From assembly GCF_001908235.1 (NCBI RefSeq), contig NZ_LGHK01000020.1:1-60649 (forward strand): a stretch of 60,649 nucleotides of DNA, read 5' to 3'. This DNA is from Bradyrhizobium sp. NAS96.2 (GTDB taxonomy: Bacteria > Pseudomonadota > Alphaproteobacteria > Rhizobiales > Xanthobacteraceae). Positions 51,070 to 57,750 of the stretch are shown in pieces. The notes beneath the pieces were generated by a model. The model did no database searches, was not told the origin of the DNA, and saw nothing but the letters and a program-made list of their open reading frames with translations. The first letter of the stretch is position 1; every line of letters starts with the position of its first letter. Both the position numbers and the translations under genes were made by a program.

Positions 51070-52260
51070 TCACTTGGTCAGCGGGCAGCCGCTTTCCTTG
51101 GCGGTGAAGAATGCCTTGTCGCCGGGCACCACGGCGATCTGCTTGTAATAGTCCCAGGGCTTCTTCGATTCCGAAGGCTTCTTGACCTCGAACAAATAGA
51201 GATCGTGCACCATGCGGCCGTTCGCGAGCACCTTGCCCTTGGCGAAGGCGTCATCGACCGGGAGCTCCTTCAGCTTGGCGGCGACCGCATCGCTGTCCTT
51301 GGTGCCGGCGGCCTTGACCGCCTTGAGGTAGCTCAGCGTCGCCGAATAGGTGCCGGCATGGATCATGCTCGGCATCCGGCTGGTGCGCTTGAAGAAGCGC
51401 TCGGAGAAGGCGCGCGAGGCATCGTCGTGATCCCAGTAGAAGCCCTCGGTGAGCACGAGGCCCTGCGCCGCCTCGAGCCCGAGACCGTGCACCTCCGACA
51501 GCGTCATCAGCAGGCCGGCAAGCTTCTGGCCGCCGCGCACGATACCGAACTCGGCCGCCTGCTTGATCGAGTTGGTGGTGTCGAGGCCGGCATTGGCGAG
51601 CCCGATGATCTTCGCCTTCGAGCTCTGCGCCTGCAGCAGGAAGGACGAGAAGTCCGACGAGTTGAGCGGCACGCGGACCGAGCCGACCACCTTGCCGCCC
51701 TTCGACGCGACGATGTCGCTGGTGTCCTTTTCCAGCGCGTAGCCGAAGGCGTAGTCGGCGGTCAGGAAGAACCAGGTGTTGCCGCCCGCTTCCGTCAGCG
51801 CGCCGCCGGTCCCAACCGCGAGCGCGCGGGTGTCATAGGCCCAATGGAAGCTGTACGGCGTACAGGCGTCGCCCGAGATGCGCGAGGTCGCCGCGCCGAC
51901 CACGATGTCGATCTTCTTCTTTTCCTTCGACAGCTCCTGCACCGCGAGCGCGACCGATGAGGTGGTGAGCTCGGTGATCATGTCGACGTTCTCGACCTCG
52001 TACCAGCGCCGCGCGATCGCGGTCGCAAGATCCGGCTTGTTCTGATGGTCGGCGGTCACGATCTCGATCTTCTGGCCGAGCACCTCGCCGCCGAAATCCT
52101 CGACCGCCATGCGCGCCGCTTCGAGCGAATACTTTCCGCCGTAATCGGCGTAGACGCCGGACTGGTCGTTCAGGATGCCGATCTTGACGCCCTGCGCCAT
52201 CGCCGGCGCCGCCAGCATCAGGCTGCACGCCGCGACCGCAGCCAAAAATCCCGATTTCAT
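51070..52260 (-). CDS. ABC transporter substrate-binding protein (branched-chain amino-acid/LivK type)
   Basis: 396 aa. Signal peptide about 1-22 (AMA). The mature protein begins VKIGILNDQSGVYADYGG, the classical peripla_BP_6 start, with DACTPYSFHWAYD at about 133-145 and a C-terminal KESGCPL segment. These proteins bind aromatic acids, amides or amino acids and hand them to a permease complex, none of which is adjacent here. ATG 52260 is the only start that gives the signal peptide. An orphan binding protein at this locus. Confidence 0.88.
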   Translation of the reverse strand: MKSGFLAAVAACSLMLAAPAMAQGVKIGILNDQSGVYADYGGKYSLEAARMAVEDFGGEVLGQKIEIVTADHQNKPDLATAIARRWYEVENVDMITELTTSSVALAVQELSKEKKKIDIVVGAATSRISGDACTPYSFHWAYDTRALAVGTGGALTEAGGNTWFFLTADYAFGYALEKDTSDIVASKGGKVVGSVRVPLNSSDFSSFLLQAQSSKAKIIGLANAGLDTTNSIKQAAEFGIVRGGQKLAGLLMTLSEVHGLGLEAAQGLVLTEGFYWDHDDASRAFSERFFKRTSRMPSMIHAGTYSATLSYLKAVKAAGTKDSDAVAAKLKELPVDDAFAKGKVLANGRMVHDLYLFEVKKPSESKKPWDYYKQIAVVPGDKAFFTAKESGCPLTK

Positions 52261-52391
52261 TGTTATGCTCTCCCAGCAGTTTCTATCAGGAAAAATCCGC
52301 GCGACATTATTTTATAACCTAGCTGCTGCCCATCGATTTCCACCTCGTTCCGATCAGCCAAAAGTATGGGCCGACGTCGACGCGCGCTCGC

Positions 52392-52493
52392 AGTTTCCCC
52401 GTCACCCTGAGGAGCGCGGAACGCGCGTCTCGGCTGGTGGCCGTGCATCCTTCGAGAACGCCTGCTCCGCAGGCTCCTCAGGATGACGGGGAA
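52392..52493. repeat. Palindromic repeat (CACCCTGAGGAGC family)
   Basis: TTCCCCGTCACCCTGAGGAG (from 52392) pairs with CTCCTCAGGATGACGGGGAA (to 52493). This repeat is widespread in Bradyrhizobium. Here it lies between the binding-protein start and the RND pump stop. Confidence 0.85.
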
Positions 52494-52525
52494 GTACTTG
52501 CTGCTGCGGAATGCGGGATCGCGCA

Positions 52526-55500
52526 CTACCCCGCCACAGCCGCCGGCTCCTTCGGCTTGCCCTCATTCTTTCCTTCCGCGAGGTTGCGCACCACCATGTA
52601 GAAGATCGGGGTGAAGACGAGGCCGAACAGGGTGACGCCGAGCATGCCGAAGAACACGGCAACACCGACCGCCTGACGCATTTCCGAGCCCGAGCCGGTC
52701 GACAGCACCAGCGGCAGCACGCCGAGGATGAAGGCGAACGACGTCATCAGGATCGGCCGCAGGCGGAGCCGGCAGGCCTCGATCACCGCCTCCAGCCGCG
52801 GCCTGCCCTCGAGCTCGATGTCGCGCGCGAACTCGACGATCAGGATCGCGTTCTTGGCGGCGAGGCCGACCAGCACCACGAAGCCGATCTGGGTCAGGAT
52901 GTTGACGTCCTGGCCCATCAGGCGCACGCCGATCGTGGCGGCGAACAGGCACATCGGCACGATCAGGATCACCGCGAACGGCAGTGTCCAGCTGCCATAT
53001 TGCGCGGCCAGCACCAGGTAGACGAACAGCACGCAGATCGGGAACACGTAGAGGCCCGCACTGGCGCCATTGACTTGCTGGTAGGACAGGTCGGTCCATT
53101 CGAACGAGAAGCCGCTGGGCAAGGTTTCTTCGGCGAGCTTCTTGATGGTGTTGAGCGCGGTTCCCGAGCTCGTACCGGGCGACGGCTCGCCCTGCAGCTC
53201 CGATGCCGAATAGAGATTGTAGCGCGCGACGCGATCCGGCCCCGAGACGTCGCGGAAATCGACCACGCTGCCCAGCATCACCATATCGCCCGCCGCATTG
53301 CGCGTGCGCAGCCTTGCGAGATCGGTGCTTTCCTTCCGGAACGGCAGATCGGCCTGCGCGGTGACGTGATAGGTGCGTCCGAACAGGTTGAAGTCGTTGA
53401 CGTAGGTCGAGCCGAAATAGGTCTGGATGGTGTCGTTGATGCTGGCGATCGGCACGCCGAGCTTCTGCGCCTTGACCCGATCGATGTCGACGAACAGCTG
53501 CGGTGTGTTCGCCGTGAACGGCGAGAACACCGAGGTGAGCGACGGCGATTTGCGCGCGGCCGCAACCAGTTCATCGGTCGCGGACGCCAGCAGCTCTGGC
53601 CCACGTCCCTGCCGATCCTGGACGCGGATGGTGAAGCCGCCACCGGTGCCGATGCCGGGCACGGCTGGCGGCGGAATCACGATGATGAAGGCGCCCTGGA
53701 TCACCGACAAACGCTTACGCAACTCGGCCGTGATCGCAGTTGCCGTCAGCCCCTTCTTCAGGCGCGCCTCCGGCTCGTCGAACACCGGGAACAGCGCCGC
53801 GGCGTTACCTTGCTGCGTGCGCGTCGCACCGGAGAAGCCGGCGAAGGCCGCGACGCGGACGATGCCCGGCGTGTCCAGCGCGATCCGCTCGATCTCGCGC
53901 ACCACAGCCGTGGTCCGCGCCAGCGACGCGGCGCCCGGCAGCTGCGCCGAGATGATGACGTAGCCGCGATCCTGCGCCGGGATGAAGCCCTGCGAAGTGG
54001 TCGCAAGCAGCCAGCCGGCGCTGCCGATCAGCACGAGATAGATCGCGAGCATCACCACCGTATGCCGGATCACGAAGTCGGCCACGGCCGCATAGCCGTG
54101 GGCCAGCCGGTCGAACACGCGGTTGAACAGCGCGGTGAAACTGTCCCAGCCGCGGGCGATGATGTTCCAGCGCGCCGGCGGCCGCTTCTCCTCGTGCGGC
54201 ACCAGGATCTGCGAGGCCAGCGCCGGTGACAGCGTCAGCGAGCAGAAGCAGGAGATCGCGGTCGCGACCGCAATCGTCACGGCGAATTGCTGGAAGAACT
54301 GCCCGGAGATGCCGCCGAGGAACGCGGTCGGCACGAACACCGCGCACAGCACCAGCGCGATCGAGACCAGCGCGCCGCCGACCTCCTCCATGGTCTTGAG
54401 CGCGGCCTCGCGCCGGCTCATGCCGTGCTCGAGATGCCGCTCGACATTCTCGACCACCACGATGGCGTCGTCGACCACAATTCCGACTGCGAGAACCAAG
54501 CCGAACAGCGTCAGATTGTTGATCGAGAAGCCGAGTGCGGCCATCACCGCGAAGGTGCCGACCAGCGACACTGGAATGGCGATAATCGGGATGATCGCCG
54601 GCCGCCACCCCTGCAGGAACACCAGCACCACGATGACGACGAGCGCCATCGCTTCGTAGATCGTCTTGACCAGCTCGTGGACCGATTGGGCGATGAATTC
54701 GGTCGGGTTGTAACCGATGTTGTAGTCGAGCCCCTTCGGGAAACTCGCCTTGAGCCGCACCATCGTGTCGGAGATGTTCTTGGCAGTCGCCAGCGCATTC
54801 GATCCGGGCCGTTGCGTCACCAGCATGCCGACGGCGGATTTGCGCAGCAGGAAGCTGTTGGTGGTGTAGGACAGCGCACCGAGCTCGACGCGGGCGACGT
54901 CGCGCAGGCGCACAGTGCGGCCGTCGGATCCGCCCTTCACCACGATGTCCTCGAACTGCCTGATGTCCTTGAGGCGGCCGGTGAAGACGAGGTTCGGCTG
55001 GAAAGCCCGGTCGGCGATCGGCGGCTCGGCGATCTGGCCGCCCGCGATCTGCAGGTTTTGCGAGCGGATCGCCGCCAGCACTTCGGCGGACGTCAGGCCG
55101 AGATTGGCGATCCTGTCGGGGTCGAGCCACAGCCGCATCGAATAGTCGCGCGCGCCGAAGATCTGGATGTCGCCGACGCCGTCGAGCCGCAGCAACTGGT
55201 CGCGGACCTGCAGCAGCGCGTAGTTGGAGATGTAGAGCTGATCGAAACTGTCGTCGGGCGACAGCATGAACACGACCATCAGGATGTCGGGCGAGTTCTT
55301 GCGGGTGGTCACACCGTTGCGCTGCACCTCTTCGGGCAGCCGCGGCTGTGCGATCGCGACGCGGTTCTGCACCAATACCTGGGCCTTGTCGAGATCGGTG
55401 CCGAGCTTGAAGGTCGCGGTGATGGTGAGCTGGCCGTTCGAGGTCGCCTGGCTGTAGAGATACAGCATGTCCTCGACGCCATTGATCTCCTGCTCGATCG

Positions 55501-55696
55501 GAGCTGCGACGGTGTCGGACACGGTCTGCGCCGACGCGCCCGGATACTGCGTGGTGACGACGACGGTCGGCGGCACCACTTGCGGATATTCCGAGACCGG
55601 CAGCGTCGGATAAGCGATCGCGCCGACAATCAGAAGCACGATCGACAGCACCATCGCGAGGATGGGCTGGTTGATGGAGAGCCTGCCGAGATTCAT
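52526..55696 (-). CDS. RND efflux pump permease (HAE1/AcrB type)
   Basis: 1056 aa, typical of AcrB homologues. The proton-relay residues are present: GIVVDDAIVVVENVERH in TM4 and LAAKNAILIVEFARD in TM10. Two large periplasmic loops lie between TM1-2 and TM7-8. The N-terminus SINQPILAMVLSIVLLIVG is typical. It overlaps the adaptor gene by 4 bp, so the two are translationally coupled; no outer-membrane channel gene is in the window. Substrates are probably drugs or amphipathic molecules. Confidence 0.95.
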   Translation of the reverse strand: MNLGRLSINQPILAMVLSIVLLIVGAIAYPTLPVSEYPQVVPPTVVVTTQYPGASAQTVSDTVAAPIEQEINGVEDMLYLYSQATSNGQLTITATFKLGTDLDKAQVLVQNRVAIAQPRLPEEVQRNGVTTRKNSPDILMVVFMLSPDDSFDQLYISNYALLQVRDQLLRLDGVGDIQIFGARDYSMRLWLDPDRIANLGLTSAEVLAAIRSQNLQIAGGQIAEPPIADRAFQPNLVFTGRLKDIRQFEDIVVKGGSDGRTVRLRDVARVELGALSYTTNSFLLRKSAVGMLVTQRPGSNALATAKNISDTMVRLKASFPKGLDYNIGYNPTEFIAQSVHELVKTIYEAMALVVIVVLVFLQGWRPAIIPIIAIPVSLVGTFAVMAALGFSINNLTLFGLVLAVGIVVDDAIVVVENVERHLEHGMSRREAALKTMEEVGGALVSIALVLCAVFVPTAFLGGISGQFFQQFAVTIAVATAISCFCSLTLSPALASQILVPHEEKRPPARWNIIARGWDSFTALFNRVFDRLAHGYAAVADFVIRHTVVMLAIYLVLIGSAGWLLATTSQGFIPAQDRGYVIISAQLPGAASLARTTAVVREIERIALDTPGIVRVAAFAGFSGATRTQQGNAAALFPVFDEPEARLKKGLTATAITAELRKRLSVIQGAFIIVIPPPAVPGIGTGGGFTIRVQDRQGRGPELLASATDELVAAARKSPSLTSVFSPFTANTPQLFVDIDRVKAQKLGVPIASINDTIQTYFGSTYVNDFNLFGRTYHVTAQADLPFRKESTDLARLRTRNAAGDMVMLGSVVDFRDVSGPDRVARYNLYSASELQGEPSPGTSSGTALNTIKKLAEETLPSGFSFEWTDLSYQQVNGASAGLYVFPICVLFVYLVLAAQYGSWTLPFAVILIVPMCLFAATIGVRLMGQDVNILTQIGFVVLVGLAAKNAILIVEFARDIELEGRPRLEAVIEACRLRLRPILMTSFAFILGVLPLVLSTGSGSEMRQAVGVAVFFGMLGVTLFGLVFTPIFYMVVRNLAEGKNEGKPKEPAAVAG

Positions 55697-56985
55697 GGCT
55701 TCGCACCTGCCGGGGGCTTGGCACCTGCCGCGGGCTTGTCGCCGGCCGGCGCCTTGGTGTCGGCCGGAGCCGCCTGCGCCATCTTCGGCGTCACCTTGGC
55801 GCCGACGCGGGCGCGTTGCAGCCCGTCGACGATCACATGGTCCTCCGGCTTGAGGCCCTCGCGGATCACGCGCAGGCCCTCATCGAGCGGACCGAGCTCG
55901 ACGGTCCGCGCTTCCACCGTGTTGTCGTCCTTGACCACGAACACGATCTTGCGCGACTGGTCGGTGGCGATGGCGGTGTCCGGGATCAACAGCGCCTCGT
56001 AGGGCGCGGAGCCGATCAGGCGGACGCGGCCGAACTGGCCGGGCAGGATCGAAAGATCCTTGTTCGGGATCACCGCGCGGCTGCGTAGCGTTGCGGTCGA
56101 GACGTCGAGGCGGTTGTCGAGGAAGTCCATCTTGCCCTCATGCGAGGGCTTGGTCTCGCCGGTCAGCGACACCTGCACCGGGTTCGCGGTGTCGCGCGAG
56201 CTCGGCCGCCTGCCTTCGAACCACAGCTTGCTGTTGCGCTGATAGGTCGCCTCGTCGACGTCGAAATAGATGTAGATCGGGTCGAGCGACACGATCGAGG
56301 TCAGCAGCGTCGCGCCGCCCTCGCTGCCCTGCACCAGGTTGCCCGGGGTCACCAGATGCCGGCTGACGCGGCCGGTGATCGGCGCCAGCACATGGGTGAA
56401 TTCGACGTTGAGCTGCGCGGCCTTCAGCGTACCCTCGGCCTGCGTTTCGGCAGCACGCGCCGCCTGCAGGGCCTGGCGGCGCTGGTCGACGACCTGCTCC
56501 GAGACCGCGCTGGTCTGCACCAGGTTCAGCCCGCGCTCGAGATCGCGCTTGGCAAGCTCGCCCTTGGCCCGCGCGTCGGCGAGCTGGCCTTCGGCCTGCA
56601 GCACCACCGCCTCGAACGGCCGCGGGTCGATGATGTAAAGCAGATCGCCGGCATGGACGATCGCACCATCCTTGAACTCGACACTGTTGACGAAGCCGCC
56701 AACGCGGGCGCGGACCTGAACCTCCTCGATCGCCTCGAACCGGCCGGTGAATTCGTCCCAATCGGTGACGGTGCGCTTGACCGGCTGCGCGACGGTCACG
56801 GGCGGCGCCGGCGGCGCGGCCTGCGATTGCGCGCTCTTGCTGTCGCAGCCACCGAGCGTCAGCGCGGCCAGCAGGCCAAGCGGCGCGAGGCCGCGCCAAA
56901 GGCCGAGCGATGCATGGCGGCGAAGCGAATGAGGCCCGACGCCGGTCACCGGAGCCGGATGCTCCGCTCTGTCAATCGAACTCAA
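55693..56985 (-). CDS. RND efflux periplasmic adaptor (membrane-fusion lipoprotein)
   Basis: 430 aa from TTG 56985, which stands six to seven bases after GGGGGAG; this start is preferred to the upstream in-frame ATG. A lipobox LTLGGC at about 42-47 suggests lipid anchoring. The order is beta-barrel/lipoyl/hairpin: VRARVGGFVNSVEFKDG (lipoyl), a coiled-coil hairpin at about 125-175, LAPITGRVSRHLV (second lipoyl half), and a C-terminal Pro/Ala/Lys-rich tail (APADTKAPAGDKPAAG). It joins the pump to an outer-membrane channel. Confidence 0.93.
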   Translation of the reverse strand: MSSIDRAEHPAPVTGVGPHSLRRHASLGLWRGLAPLGLLAALTLGGCDSKSAQSQAAPPAPPVTVAQPVKRTVTDWDEFTGRFEAIEEVQVRARVGGFVNSVEFKDGAIVHAGDLLYIIDPRPFEAVVLQAEGQLADARAKGELAKRDLERGLNLVQTSAVSEQVVDQRRQALQAARAAETQAEGTLKAAQLNVEFTHVLAPITGRVSRHLVTPGNLVQGSEGGATLLTSIVSLDPIYIYFDVDEATYQRNSKLWFEGRRPSSRDTANPVQVSLTGETKPSHEGKMDFLDNRLDVSTATLRSRAVIPNKDLSILPGQFGRVRLIGSAPYEALLIPDTAIATDQSRKIVFVVKDDNTVEARTVELGPLDEGLRVIREGLKPEDHVIVDGLQRARVGAKVTPKMAQAAPADTKAPAGDKPAAGAKPPAGAKP

Positions 56986-57750
56986 TTCACTCTCCCCCAA
57001 AAGACCACGAAGCACGCCGACCAAAGCAGGGCTACGAAAGTCGCAATTGAATTTGCGGTGATTCAACGCTGATGGACCACCGCGATGCCGCGGCAGCGGA
57101 CGTCACAGATGTAGCCGCACCCCAGTCTGTTCAAGATGGCCGCCGGATCAAGCAAATAGTTGCGAAGTCTGAAAGCCTTACGACACGCTCGCGAAACCGT
57201 GACGACGAAAAGGGGCAGATTCGCTGGCCTATCCGAGGCGCGAGGTCACAGACGAATCGTCCGGAATCAATCACAACGCGAATCCGCTTCACAGATTAGT
57301 CACACCGCTCCCGATTCGACTTTCGGCGCGGAAACCTCCGCTCCACAGCCGGCAAGACCGTCCGGGTTCCCGCACTCTACCTCCCGCTGCACGGCAGAAA
57401 TCATCGTTAACGGCGCGGTTGTCATCCGTGCGCACATTGACACTCGGAAATATCGCCAATACGGTCATGGTTGCCAAAGCATGAATATTCTTGGCCGCCG
57501 CATATTTCTCGAACATTCATTGTGTTTTGTCGCGGCGTGAGTGTGTGAAGGCGACTACGTAAAATGGCAAGCGCATTTGATCTTGCTGATGTCACGGCTC
57601 CGCGGACATCGCGGTTTTCCCATGTTGCAGGCGACTCGGTGCCAACCCCGGTCGCGGGCGGTCAACTTCAACGTGTGAACGGCTTCACACGTCATCGTCC
57701 CCAACAATTGTAATTATTGATCGGCTTCCACGCCGATCGCTGGAGTGCTC
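56986..57750. other. 765-bp gap between the RND adaptor and the adhesin
   Basis: No convincing gene. It holds the divergent promoters of the RND operon and of the adhesin, the perfect CRP-type palindrome at 57671-57692, and AT-rich patches near 57520-57600 and 57702-57720. Short open frames here lack ribosome-binding sites and protein-like composition. Confidence 0.6.
57671..57692 (+). promoter_or_regulatory. Perfect CRP-type site upstream of the adhesin gene
   Basis: ACGTGTGAA-CGGC-TTCACACGT is a 22-bp perfect inverted repeat containing TGTGA-N6-TCACA (57674-57689), identical to the CRP consensus core. It is about 60 bp upstream of the adhesin start codon and probably next to its promoter. 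Confidence 0.7.

Noticed and set aside
52511..56002. Two long plus-strand frames opposite the RND pump and adaptor genes
   Set aside because: Both are antisense to well-supported minus-strand genes and carry no recognisable motif.
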